64,000 bases of DNA, taken from the NCBI GenBank assembly GCA_050633905.1, contig JBOEHJ010000014.1, positions 25,777-89,776 of the forward strand, read 5' to 3'. Both the position numbers and the translations under genes were made by a program. How positions within the stretch are numbered: position 1 is the first letter of the stretch; every line of letters starts with the position of its first letter. This DNA is from JANQPX01 sp050633905 (GTDB taxonomy: Bacteria > Pseudomonadota > Alphaproteobacteria > Geminicoccales > Geminicoccaceae). Below are positions 27,193 to 35,442 of this stretch, one piece after another. The notes beneath the pieces were generated by a model, which ran no database searches, was not told the DNA's origin, and saw only the letters and a list, made by a program, of their open reading frames with translations.

Positions 27193-27759
27193 TCAGCCTT
27201 CAGTGGTCAGCCGAAGCTCACGCGCACGGGTCAGGATATTATCCTCGAGACCAGTTGCCGTTTCGTCGACAACGGCGGCATCAACCCACCCCTTGTCGCT
27301 ATCGACCTGACGAAAGACATTGACCTTCAAGGCATCAGCTCGCAGATCGGAATCTAGAATATAAACCGTGACCTTGAAGCGCTCATCGGGCGTTTCGCTC
27401 GGTGCATACCAATCGGTGATGATGACGCCGCCGCTCGAATCTGCCTGAGCGAGTGGCATGAAATCTAAACTTTCGAGTGAAGCCTGCCAGAGATATGAAT
27501 TGACCGAAAGCCTTGGAGTAACTTTGGTGGAAGTGGCGTTTTCAGAAACGCCATTTTGCTCATCCGTCCCGGCGTCTTCCCGCGTGCTATAGAGTACAAA
27601 ACCTTTGGGATTGCCGTGAATTGTCCCGGACTCGGCCCGAATGCGTTCTCTTTGTTCGGTAACCCTAGGCTTTGCCTCCTCGACCTTGATACCATCGCAG
27701 GCCGTCAAGCTCAAACCTAGTAGAGCAAGAGCAATGAATAGGTTTCTGCTGGTCATCAT
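27193..27759 (-). CDS. DUF3576 lipoprotein
   Basis: About 188 residues, with a signal peptide ending LSLTACDGIK (C21 as lipidated cysteine). The segment VNSYLWQASLESLDFMPLAQADSSGGVIITDWYAP is reported here only in part: the key pieces are LWQASLESLDFMPL and GGVIITDWY, characteristic of DUF3576. The family usually sits directly before leuS in alphaproteobacteria, as here. Function is unknown; an envelope-biogenesis role is a guess from localisation. I took the first of two adjacent ATGs at 27759 rather than an upstream start at 27801. Confidence 0.85.
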   Translation of the reverse strand: MMTSRNLFIALALLGLSLTACDGIKVEEAKPRVTEQRERIRAESGTIHGNPKGFVLYSTREDAGTDEQNGVSENATSTKVTPRLSVNSYLWQASLESLDFMPLAQADSSGGVIITDWYAPSETPDERFKVTVYILDSDLRADALKVNVFRQVDSDKGWVDAAVVDETATGLEDNILTRARELRLTTEG

Positions 27760-27836
27760 AAGAATCCGGAGCCGCCCTCGGATGATGCGCTCAAGGCACA
27801 TCGCGGTGTTGTTTGGACCTTATCGACGGAAGAAAA

Positions 27837-28616
27837 TCAGAAGTTGAAGCGGAAATTCACGACACCGCTCGTGTCATCTGTTCCATCGAGACTGGTGCTG
27901 TAAGCCAAATCACCACCGACGACAAGGCTCGATGACAACTTCATCTGACCGCCGACGGCCCAAACTTTCTGCTCATCGGCAGCAATACCATTTACATCAT
28001 ACTGTGACACATTTGACACAGAAACACGAGTTCCAAGCATACCGAAGTCGTATCCTAAGCCGGCTGTCACGCTGTCTCGAGCTAAACCGATTTGTTCATC
28101 ACGTCGGCTGTAGAAAGCATCAAAACGCAGTCCACCAAGGCTATCGAACTCAAGGCCGCCACCAACCCCAAAGGTCGATGCTTGGCCGTAATCTTGATCA
28201 CCTCGATCGGTGAACCCTGCAATCGCTGCAAGGTCAACTTTGACCAAACCAAGATCATGCGTTTGGGCGAGTTGCAAGGCCCGACCTTGATCGTCCCTCG
28301 ATGAGGCCGTTCCGGCAACGCGCGACTTCAACAGAGAGCCTCGGTCGATCGAAACACCATCAGCTAACTCGATGGGAACACCGGCAAATCTCGGGGTAAA
28401 ACCAACAGCCGATGGCTTCTGTTCAAGAATCTGCAAACGTGGTTGGCTGGTCCGACTTTCGCTTCTGGTCAATTTTTGCTGGAGCGCGTCAAAACCATCA
28501 TGTAAGACACCGCCGCCTTGAAAGGCATCTGCTGCTGCTGCCTGCGATGCTCCGCCAGCAATCAGAGCGGCCATAACAGGGCCTGCAATCAGCAACATTT
28601 TTGACGTTCTCAGCAT
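27837..28616 (-). CDS. Outer-membrane beta-barrel protein, unknown
   Basis: About 259 residues from the ATG at 28616. A signal peptide (MLLIAGPVMAALIAGGASQA then AAA) precedes a linker and a C-terminal half of alternating strands ending with a terminal phenylalanine (VVNFRFNF), the usual signal for the BAM machinery. Strands such as FGVGGGLEFDSLGGLRFDAF suggest an eight- to ten-strand barrel. A porin-like or autotransporter-like barrel is possible. No known family was recognised. It lies downstream of the porin in the same direction. Confidence 0.6.
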   Translation of the reverse strand: MLRTSKMLLIAGPVMAALIAGGASQAAAADAFQGGGVLHDGFDALQQKLTRSESRTSQPRLQILEQKPSAVGFTPRFAGVPIELADGVSIDRGSLLKSRVAGTASSRDDQGRALQLAQTHDLGLVKVDLAAIAGFTDRGDQDYGQASTFGVGGGLEFDSLGGLRFDAFYSRRDEQIGLARDSVTAGLGYDFGMLGTRVSVSNVSQYDVNGIAADEQKVWAVGGQMKLSSSLVVGGDLAYSTSLDGTDDTSGVVNFRFNF

Positions 28617-28752
28617 TGATTTGCGCGACCTCGTAGTAACTTTATACAACGCCTTCTTTGGACGTTTGCAGTATGCAAACTCAAGCACCACAGTGCAAGT
28701 GTAAAAGAGAGCATTTGGGGTTGACGAAACGTCAACATCTGCCCTCGACATG

Positions 28753-28781
28753 AAAAAAGGGCGACGGTTTCCCGCCGCCCC
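28753..28781 (-). terminator. Rho-independent terminator of the porin gene
   Basis: On the minus strand: GGGCGGCGG, loop GAAA, CCGTCGCCC, then six T. The stem has nine pairs with one G-T, and sits about 20 bases after the porin stop. Confidence 0.85.
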
Positions 28782-28801
28782 TAATCATACTCGCGGGTGC
28801 T

Positions 28802-29845
28802 TTAGTAGTCGACCTGAATAGTGAACACGCCTGCAGTGGTTCCGTCACCATTATCATCAGGATCGTCGGCATTATGCTGAATGTCGCCCTTAAGCTTCAC
28901 ACCAGGGAAGAGGCCGTAGTCAGCGCTGACAACATAGACATTGCTGTCGTCGCCATCATCCGGGTCGTCGTAGGAATAACCGAGACTGACGTTAGCCGGG
29001 CCGAACCCATACTTCGCGCCAATGGTGAGACCATTGCCTTCGTCCGCCTCTTCTCTAAAGGCATAACCCACACCGATCCCTAGACCGGCAAACTCGACGC
29101 CAGCACCGATGCCGTAATCCTCAAGATCGTCACCACCAGCAAGCTCGTTATCGCCAATACTGGCAACACCAGTCAGCGTGATATCAGCACCGCCGGCGCT
29201 GGTGGTGAAGTTGGCACCGAGCTCCCAATGCTCTTCGATATCGCCTTCGGCTTCGCTGTCGTTCTCGTCGTCACCGACATCGGGTGTAAAGCTCGCACCA
29301 ACCTGGAAACCGCCGAGACGCGGCGAGAAGTAGGTTACCTTTGCGGCATCACCGGAATCGCCAACGAGGTTGATGTTCAGGTTGACGCCGTCGCCATCAA
29401 TACCACCGGTACCGGCCTGGAAGTCCTCACCGCCGATAAACATGTTGTCAGCAGCGCCATCTTCACGACCAAGCTCGACGCGACCAAAGCCACCCCAAAA
29501 TGCCAGCACGGTCTCGTCGGCATTCACTTCGCCATCGGAGAAATCATCGAGGTTGTCATCGTCGTTGGTATCGTTTGCTTCGGCACCGCGATCCGCGTCA
29601 GTCTCGAGCTCAACCTTGGCACTGTAGTTGATGCCGTTGTCGGCGGCACCTTCAGCCTGAATCTTCGTCTCCGAATCCATGAAGAAGAAATAGCCGCGAC
29701 CATCATTAATGGTCTCTTCATCAGCGATAATCGTACCAAACTCGACTTGACCCGAAAGAGTCACTTCGATATCGGCGAACGCCGGCGCTGCGATTGCAAT
29801 CGCGCCAACAAGAGCTGTACTGCCAAGCAGTAAATTTTTAGTCAT
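28802..29845 (-). CDS. General porin (Rhodospirillales type)
   Basis: About 347 residues with a signal peptide (LLLGSTALVGAIAIAAPAFA) and the mature start DIEVTLSGQVEFG. It is very acidic, with loops rich in aspartate and glutamate, and ends in aromatic tyrosine (FTIQVDY). The barrel strands FGRVELGREDGAADNMFIGG and YFSPRLGGFQVGASFTPD are typical of 16-strand alphaproteobacterial porins. It should form trimers for passive uptake of small solutes. The ATG at 29845 was preferred over 29866 because GGAG lies upstream. A strong terminator follows. Confidence 0.88.
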   Translation of the reverse strand: MTKNLLLGSTALVGAIAIAAPAFADIEVTLSGQVEFGTIIADEETINDGRGYFFFMDSETKIQAEGAADNGINYSAKVELETDADRGAEANDTNDDDNLDDFSDGEVNADETVLAFWGGFGRVELGREDGAADNMFIGGEDFQAGTGGIDGDGVNLNINLVGDSGDAAKVTYFSPRLGGFQVGASFTPDVGDDENDSEAEGDIEEHWELGANFTTSAGGADITLTGVASIGDNELAGGDDLEDYGIGAGVEFAGLGIGVGYAFREEADEGNGLTIGAKYGFGPANVSLGYSYDDPDDGDDSNVYVVSADYGLFPGVKLKGDIQHNADDPDDNGDGTTAGVFTIQVDY

Positions 29846-29956
29846 GATCCCGTTCTCCACTCGCACCCGCTAGGGCGTCTTTTTTCGACTTTCAGATGAG
29901 TGCTGCACCCTTCGAGCACCCGATGAGGCGAACTCTCAACAATACCTGTTAAGCAT

Positions 29957-29975
29957 TTGAACGCCGGGGGTTCAA
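29957..29975. promoter_or_regulatory. Inverted repeat upstream of the porin, possible operator or promoter part
   Basis: TTGAAC, seven spacer bases GCCGGGG, then GTTCAA: a perfect six-base dyad about 110 bases before the porin start. On the minus strand the TTGAAC could also serve as a -35 box. No matching regulator is identified. Confidence 0.25.
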
Positions 29976-30011
29976 CAAAGGAATGCGGGGAGGTGCTACA
30001 AATAAGTCGCG

Positions 30012-30027
30012 CTGTGGCAGAAATGCC
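30012..30027 (-). terminator. Hairpin after the JmjC-like oxygenase gene
   Basis: GTGGCA, loop GAAA, TGCCAC: six perfect pairs around a tetraloop about 20 bases after the oxygenase stop. No long T-run follows, so it is only a possible terminator. Confidence 0.4.
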
Positions 30028-30045
30028 ACGAAGTCTGCGTAGTAC

Positions 30046-31257
30046 TTAAAGAAGTTCCGCCAACCTCATGCTTCCTAAGTCCTTTATCAGCTGGTTCACT
30101 TCATCGTTTGTCCGATCAGGGAAGGCCTCAACCAGCTCACTTAGCGAAAATTGGTGCCGCTTGAGCACCCATTCGACCAAGCCACTCACCTTGCCTGGAA
30201 CCTCAATTGCATTGCGCGAACCCTGCTTAACCAATCCATAGCGCCCCCCTTGTTCAACAAGCCTTACATCCTTGTTATGAACTCGATAGAGAGGATCGGC
30301 TTTGGGCTGGAGCAAAGAGGCGAGGTCATAGGTATGCCTTGGATAGGCAAAGCCTTCTTGTAGGTTTGCGATCTCCGCCCTGGTTTTTGGTTCGGCCAGA
30401 ACGCCTCCAATCTCTGCGGCAAGTTCCGCCAACCTTGCCTGCAGGCCATCATTACCCTCAAGCCCCGGCCTCGGCAGGTTGGCGCGAAACAAGTCGCGAG
30501 CAACCATCTTCTCAAACAGATAACTCATCACATCAATGCCGATGGGATAGGTCACACCGAAAGCAATGTGAACAGCCCCGCCCTCATCCGCCAAGGCATC
30601 GTGATATTGCCCTCTCGGCAAATAGAGAAGATCGCCTGGCTCCATTTGAACATCCATCAAGAGCTTGCCCTTGGCCTTCTCATGATGCTCACGTCCGAGT
30701 GTCTTGAACATCGGATGCGCAATTGGGTCCGTCGCTCTGCCCTCGTAAATATGCCAGGTCTTGGTCCCTTCGACATGCACCGCGAAGACGTCATGAGTAT
30801 CGAAATGAGCGGCAAAACCCTGACGGCGCTTGGAGGAACAATAAAGATTGCCCTGGACCTTGCCGCCAAGCGCTTCTTCCATGGTTCTCGAGAACGCGGT
30901 CAGCCCTTCGCCCAGATGATCAATGTCATTGGCGACCAGCGTTGCCCCTCGACGAAGAAATTCCTGGACCTTCGCGGGGTCGGGCCGCAGCACCTGATGA
31001 CCATCCCGCCCTGCCGCCGGGGCGCAATATTGGGCTGCCGGCACCTGTTCCTTGTCAAGCACCAGCATCAGGGACTGGTTCGACCAGATCGTCGCCTGGC
31101 CCAAAAGCTGGCTAAGGACGGACCAGGTCATCACCTCGGCGAATTTATCGGGCGTGCCCTTCAAGTGAAGTGGCTTCTTACCCTCATATTCGGCCATGAA
31201 TTGCTTGGCACCGATCGGCGCCATTATCTCGTCCAGGCTAAAAGGCGATTTCAACAT
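30046..31257 (-). CDS. JmjC-like cupin oxygenase (ROXA/YcfD type)
   Basis: A 403-residue Fe(II)/2-oxoglutarate-dependent oxygenase candidate. The metal ligands fit H151 and D153 in AHFDTHDVFAVHVEGTKTW and H219 in LPRGQYHDAL. YcfD hydroxylates ribosomal protein L16 in E. coli; other members act on different proteins or peptides, so the substrate here is unknown. A C-terminal helical region (about 300-403) is present, as in ribosomal oxygenases. It diverges from the YggS gene with about 96 bases between. Confidence 0.8.
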   Translation of the reverse strand: MLKSPFSLDEIMAPIGAKQFMAEYEGKKPLHLKGTPDKFAEVMTWSVLSQLLGQATIWSNQSLMLVLDKEQVPAAQYCAPAAGRDGHQVLRPDPAKVQEFLRRGATLVANDIDHLGEGLTAFSRTMEEALGGKVQGNLYCSSKRRQGFAAHFDTHDVFAVHVEGTKTWHIYEGRATDPIAHPMFKTLGREHHEKAKGKLLMDVQMEPGDLLYLPRGQYHDALADEGGAVHIAFGVTYPIGIDVMSYLFEKMVARDLFRANLPRPGLEGNDGLQARLAELAAEIGGVLAEPKTRAEIANLQEGFAYPRHTYDLASLLQPKADPLYRVHNKDVRLVEQGGRYGLVKQGSRNAIEVPGKVSGLVEWVLKRHQFSLSELVEAFPDRTNDEVNQLIKDLGSMRLAELL

Positions 31258-31353
31258 GTCATTAGTCCTTTCGGCCCCGGGTCACGGAAGGCAGCATTGA
31301 CGCTCTCCCCGGCTCGACTAGGTTGAGGATGGTTCGAGTTTGGAGAAAATTGC

Positions 31354-32058
31354 ATGACCGAGGTTCGGGGACAAGCCGAGGCTGAGAAAACGGTTGCTGA
31401 GCGGCTTCTCGCTGTGCGCGAGGCCATCGCCTCCATGGCACGGCAGGTGGAACGATCACCCGATGATGTTACCCTGGTTGCCGTCAGCAAGGCTCAGCCA
31501 AAAGAGCGGGTCCTTACGGCCCTCGAGGAAGGACAGCGAGTGTTCGGCGAAAACTATGTGCAGCCGGCGCTCGCCTTATGGCCAGGGCTGAAGGTGACTT
31601 ATCCCGATGTGCAGCTTCATATGATCGGCCCCCTTCAAACCAACAAGGCGAGGGATGTAGTCAGCCTGTTCGATGTGATCGAAACCGTTGATCGTGAAAA
31701 ACTGGCGCGCGCTCTTGCCAAGGAGATGGTGAGTCAGGGCAGGAAGCCTGCCTGCCTCATTCAAGTCAATACCGGCGAGGAGCCGCAAAAAGCCGGCATT
31801 TGGCCTGGCGATGTCGATGCCTTTATTGCGCTCTGCCGCAATGAGCTTGGATTACCGGTCACCGGCCTGATGTGCATCCCGCCGGTCGACGACGAACCCT
31901 CCCTGCATTTCGCCCTGCTCGCCAAGATCGCTGAACGGAACGATCTTCAGGTTCTTTCGATGGGCATGAGCGCCGATTTCGAGATTGGCGTGCAGTTTGG
32001 CGCAACACATGTCAGGGTCGGCAGCGCAATTTTTGGCGCCCGGCTACCAAAATCCTGA
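31354..32058 (+). CDS. YggS family PLP-binding protein
   Basis: A 234-residue PLP-homeostasis protein (PLPBP/YggS). The PLP lysine is in TLVAVSKAQPKE (about K46), followed by FGENYVQPALALW, HMIGPLQTNKAR, IQVNTGEEPQKAGI, MGMSADFEIGV and the C-terminal VRVGSAIFGAR, all family landmarks. It has no known enzymatic activity and is thought to hold and supply PLP. The length is normal. There is a possible rudimentary reading frame on the opposite strand at the 3' end, which I do not support. Confidence 0.93.
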   Translation: MTEVRGQAEAEKTVAERLLAVREAIASMARQVERSPDDVTLVAVSKAQPKERVLTALEEGQRVFGENYVQPALALWPGLKVTYPDVQLHMIGPLQTNKARDVVSLFDVIETVDREKLARALAKEMVSQGRKPACLIQVNTGEEPQKAGIWPGDVDAFIALCRNELGLPVTGLMCIPPVDDEPSLHFALLAKIAERNDLQVLSMGMSADFEIGVQFGATHVRVGSAIFGARLPKS

Positions 32059-32284
32059 CCGGTTCCTTGGGTTAGAGCAATCGCCGAAAGAAGAATCAAG
32101 GCCGTGGCGAGCGTCATCACAAATCTGATCCCCGTCATCAGTCAATCCTTTCGCCCTTCAGCCCAAAAGGGCTTTCAAAAATGCAGTGTCATTCCTGTGA
32201 ATAGAGCCCCTCCTCTTAACGAACTCTGATGAGCCCGTTCATCTGCCATTCATCTAAGGCCTGTGCCGCCCGCACTCGACAGTG

Positions 32285-32303
32285 CACCAGGCAATATCTG
32301 GTG
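32285..32303 (-). terminator. Hairpin downstream of the S4 gene
   Basis: CACCAG, seven-base loop, CTGGTG: six perfect pairs about 45 bases after the S4-domain gene ends. No T-run is seen. Confidence 0.3.
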
Positions 32304-32345
32304 GTTAGGTGAGGCTGTGGGCCGGAACGGTAAAAGTTCGAAAAC

Positions 32346-32678
32346 CTATTGGGCAAATCGATCGAAAGGATAGAGCTCGCCTTCTATATCCTCATAGAGC
32401 ATACGCGCCTCAGGTGCCGGGCCGCGGCGGATACCTAGGGCCAGGATCCGAACGACTCTGATTTCCCGCCCCTGGGGAAAGGTCAGAACGTCGCCGGGAC
32501 GCACGCGGTAATGAGGCTTGGTCACCAAGGTCCTATTGATGCGAACTTTCCGCCGCTCTGCAATCTTCGCCGCCAGTGTTCGGGTCTTGAAGAAGCGTGC
32601 CTGCCAGAGCCATTTGTCGAGGCGGAGACCATCCGCTTCGCCTTCGCCGTCGATATCGTTTTGGCCTTTCCTAGTCAT
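32346..32678 (-). CDS. S4 RNA-binding domain protein (HslR-like)
   Basis: A 110-residue protein with an S4 domain at about 18-75: LRLDKWLWQARFFKTRTLAA followed by the typical KVRINRTLVTKPHYRVRPGD. HslR (Hsp15) recycles stalled 50S subunits carrying peptidyl-tRNA after heat shock; this is its alphaproteobacterial counterpart by size and sequence. Its ATG overlaps the helicase stop in an ATGA. The helicase-S4 pair is a standard alphaproteobacterial arrangement. Confidence 0.88.
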   Translation of the reverse strand: MTRKGQNDIDGEGEADGLRLDKWLWQARFFKTRTLAAKIAERRKVRINRTLVTKPHYRVRPGDVLTFPQGREIRVVRILALGIRRGPAPEARMLYEDIEGELYPFDRFAQ

Positions 32679-35212
32679 CCCGTCCCCGTCTCAAAGCGAA
32701 GATGACGTAGAGCCGCAAAGGGCGACGAGGTTGCTTCTTCTAGATCCCGCTTCACCACCTTAGCCCGTTTTCGCCCCTTCTTCTTGTGCCGCCGACACCG
32801 GCCCTCCTGATCCATCGAGTAGCCGAGGGCCTTGACGACCGAACCGAGATGGTCTGCGGTCAGGCCGGTCATCGCCATGATCGGCGCATCGAGCTCGAAG
32901 GGTTCTCCCTCCCGTGATCGGCGTCTCAGGTCAGCAGCCAAGCGCTCGACGATATCGAGGCGGATTGCTTGACCACCCAGCACCTCGAACCCAAGGGCCT
33001 GGGCATAGCCGTCGGGAAACCCCTCCGCCTCGAAGGAAACCCGGCCCGGTGCCGGTGCCTTGATATCATGACGCGCCTCCTGCACCGCCCAAAGGCGAGC
33101 ACGCAACGCAACCGCGCGCCCTTTGAGCATGGCTGAAAGATAGAGATGGCGAACCCCGAAACGCACCCCTAATTTCGAGAACTTTTGCCGATCCGTCTTT
33201 TGTAAACACTTCAACTGAGCGTCCGCCGTACCGACATCCACATTGCCGAGTCCTTCCACGAGAAGAAACGCGAGGCCACGCGCCGGCCCGTCCAATTCGG
33301 CCGCCTGGAGGTCACGAAGGGTTGCCGTGGATTGTTGCAGATACGTATCGAACCAGACTGCCAGTCTCCGGCGCACAGTTTCTCGCGCATCGCCACTCAA
33401 CTGATCTCCCACCAAGGCTTCCAGCCTCGGCGCCAGCACCGTTGCCCCAGCTACCAACCGCCCCACCGCTGCCGCCGGCAGGCGGTTGACTTGCCTGCCG
33501 CCTGCCTCGGCATGCCAGAGAATTTGGCCTTGGTCGTCTAGGGAAAAAGCGCTGTCGTCGGATGCCAACAGCGCTTTCACCCGGCGCACCAGTTCCGGGC
33601 CGATGACACGCTTGGCGGCGGCATTCTGGGCGCGGCGCTCTATATCTGGGAGCGAGGCGGCGTTTTGATCGAGCACCGGCTGCAAGCCTTCGATCCGACC
33701 AACAGGGTGCCCCTCGATCACAACAACGCCATCGCTGCCGACGGCACCCAAGGGGCCGCCTTCCTGTAAGCTTTTCAGCAAGATCTGCGTTCGCCGATCA
33801 ACAAAGCGCTGGGTCAGGCGCTCATGTAGCGCATCGCTCAAACGATCCTCAACCGCCCTTGCCCGCCCCTGCCAATGCTCGGGGTCGTCCAGCCAATCAG
33901 CCCGATGCGTCATGTAAGTCCAGGTGCGAATATGGGCAAGACGCGTGGTCAGCGCGTCGATATCCCCCTCGACACTTTCCAACCGGGCAATCTGGTCAGC
34001 AGCCCAATCACCAGGAAGCCGGCCGCAATCGGCCAAGTGACAAAAGACGGTATCTAATAGATGGAGGTGGCTGTCGGTCAGCGTTTTTCTGAAATCCGGG
34101 ATCTGGCAGACGGACCAGAGAAGCGCAACGCCGGCCTTGCTCGCGGTCCGTTTTTGCACATCCTCCCGCCTGGAGAGCGTCTTCACGCTCACATGATCTA
34201 GCGCATTCCCGGTCTTTTTGAGACACGCGACCGGTGGGGCGACGTCGAGACTGGCGAGCAGCCCCTCCAACGTCCGAAAATCCAATTCGGCATGACGCCA
34301 GCGGAGTTCCTTCAAAGCTGAGAATTCATGATTTTCGACCGCCTCGACCACCTTCGGATCAAGATCGCCGACATCAATCGACGTCCCAAAGGTCCCATCA
34401 CGCATATGACGCCCGGCACGGCCCGCGATCTGTCCAATCTCCGGTGCCAACAATTCCCTGGTCTCGCGCCCGTCGAACTTCACCGTGCTGGCCAGCGTCA
34501 CATGGCCGAGATCCATGTTGAGCCCCATGCCGATCGCATCGGTAGCGACCAGATAATCAACCTCGCCTGCTTGGTAGAGATCGACCTGGGCATTTCTGGT
34601 GCGTGGGCTGAGGGATCCCAGCACAACAGCCGCACCACCACGTTGGCGGCGGATCAGTTCGGCAAACGCATAAACATCGCGAGCACTGAACGCCACCACC
34701 GCACTGCGCTTCGGCAGCCGCGTCACCTTGGAGGGTTCAACATAGGAAAGCGTCGAAAAACGCGGCCGGGTGATCACCTCCGCTTCCGGCACCAACTGCT
34801 TTAAGAGGGGCCGTATGGTATCAGCACCGAGGAACATGGTTTCGCTATGGCCACGTGCTCGCAGCAGCCGATCCGTGAAGACGTGGCCGCGCTCGCGATC
34901 GGCTGAAAGCTGGATCTCGTCAACCGCGAGAAAATCAACATCGAGATCTTCCGGCATCGCCTCGACGGTCGCGACCCAATAGCGCGCGGTCTTCGGCTGG
35001 ATTTTTTCTTCGCCCGTGATCAAGGCAACCAACGGCGCGCCTTTTTCGATGACAATCCGATCGTAAATTTCGCGGGCAAGGAGACGAAGCGGAAAACCGA
35101 TCAGCCCGGATTTGTGGGCCAACATGCGCTCGACCGCAAAATGGGTTTTTCCCGTATTGGTCGGGCCGAGCACCGCGAGGACACGTTTTCGGTCGTCGGG
35201 CTGAAGCGTCAT
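32675..35212 (-). CDS. Suv3-like ATP-dependent RNA/DNA helicase
   Basis: An 845-residue superfamily 2 helicase of the SUV3 type, the bacterial relative of the mitochondrial degradosome helicase. Walker A is GPTNTGKTH near residues 16-24; the DExH box reads DEIQ in AVDEIQLSADRERGHVFTDR. AAVVLGSLSPRTRNAQVDLY and DYLVATDAIGMGLNMDL belong to the second RecA domain, and QIAGRAGRH is motif VI. The region after about 400 is the Suv3 C-terminal extension. The ATG at 35212 gives the usual start. Its RNA substrate in bacteria is unknown. Confidence 0.88.
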   Translation of the reverse strand: MTLQPDDRKRVLAVLGPTNTGKTHFAVERMLAHKSGLIGFPLRLLAREIYDRIVIEKGAPLVALITGEEKIQPKTARYWVATVEAMPEDLDVDFLAVDEIQLSADRERGHVFTDRLLRARGHSETMFLGADTIRPLLKQLVPEAEVITRPRFSTLSYVEPSKVTRLPKRSAVVAFSARDVYAFAELIRRQRGGAAVVLGSLSPRTRNAQVDLYQAGEVDYLVATDAIGMGLNMDLGHVTLASTVKFDGRETRELLAPEIGQIAGRAGRHMRDGTFGTSIDVGDLDPKVVEAVENHEFSALKELRWRHAELDFRTLEGLLASLDVAPPVACLKKTGNALDHVSVKTLSRREDVQKRTASKAGVALLWSVCQIPDFRKTLTDSHLHLLDTVFCHLADCGRLPGDWAADQIARLESVEGDIDALTTRLAHIRTWTYMTHRADWLDDPEHWQGRARAVEDRLSDALHERLTQRFVDRRTQILLKSLQEGGPLGAVGSDGVVVIEGHPVGRIEGLQPVLDQNAASLPDIERRAQNAAAKRVIGPELVRRVKALLASDDSAFSLDDQGQILWHAEAGGRQVNRLPAAAVGRLVAGATVLAPRLEALVGDQLSGDARETVRRRLAVWFDTYLQQSTATLRDLQAAELDGPARGLAFLLVEGLGNVDVGTADAQLKCLQKTDRQKFSKLGVRFGVRHLYLSAMLKGRAVALRARLWAVQEARHDIKAPAPGRVSFEAEGFPDGYAQALGFEVLGGQAIRLDIVERLAADLRRRSREGEPFELDAPIMAMTGLTADHLGSVVKALGYSMDQEGRCRRHKKKGRKRAKVVKRDLEEATSSPFAALRHLRFETGTG

Positions 35213-35365
35213 GAGAGAACTATGGGACGAACATCGGGGACTGACAAGAGCCAAGGGCTGTTACCCAATCTATCTGTATCTGGTAGGCAATCCGAGCGAT
35301 CGGTACCATGGATTGATGACATAAAGGTTAAAGGCAAGGTTAGCGGCAGCGGCTGGACATCACTG

Positions 35366-35394
35366 CTTGAACCACGCCAGACCAACACTTACAT
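35366..35394 (+). promoter_or_regulatory. RpoH-like (heat-shock) promoter before htpG
   Basis: CTTG, 18 bases, then CTTACAT. This fits the alphaproteobacterial sigma-32 pattern (CTTG, 17-18 bases, CYTATNT) with one mismatch. It would start transcription around 35401, about 40 bases before the htpG ATG. GGGGGA before the ATG serves as the ribosome site. HtpG is a classic heat-shock protein, which supports the reading. Confidence 0.45.
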
Positions 35395-35442
35395 GCCGCC
35401 ACAGATTGAAGTTCCAAAATTACGCGAAATGGGGGACTACCG

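Noticed and set aside
29228..29833. Plus-strand frame of 201 codons opposite the porin
   Set aside because: Produced by the strongly biased acidic codons of the porin; no independent motif.
31947..32138. Minus-strand frame of 63 codons with a signal-peptide-like start and a GAAAGGA before its ATG
   Set aside because: More than half of it is antisense to the end of the YggS gene and shows no family resemblance; it could at most be the stub of a lost secreted-protein gene.
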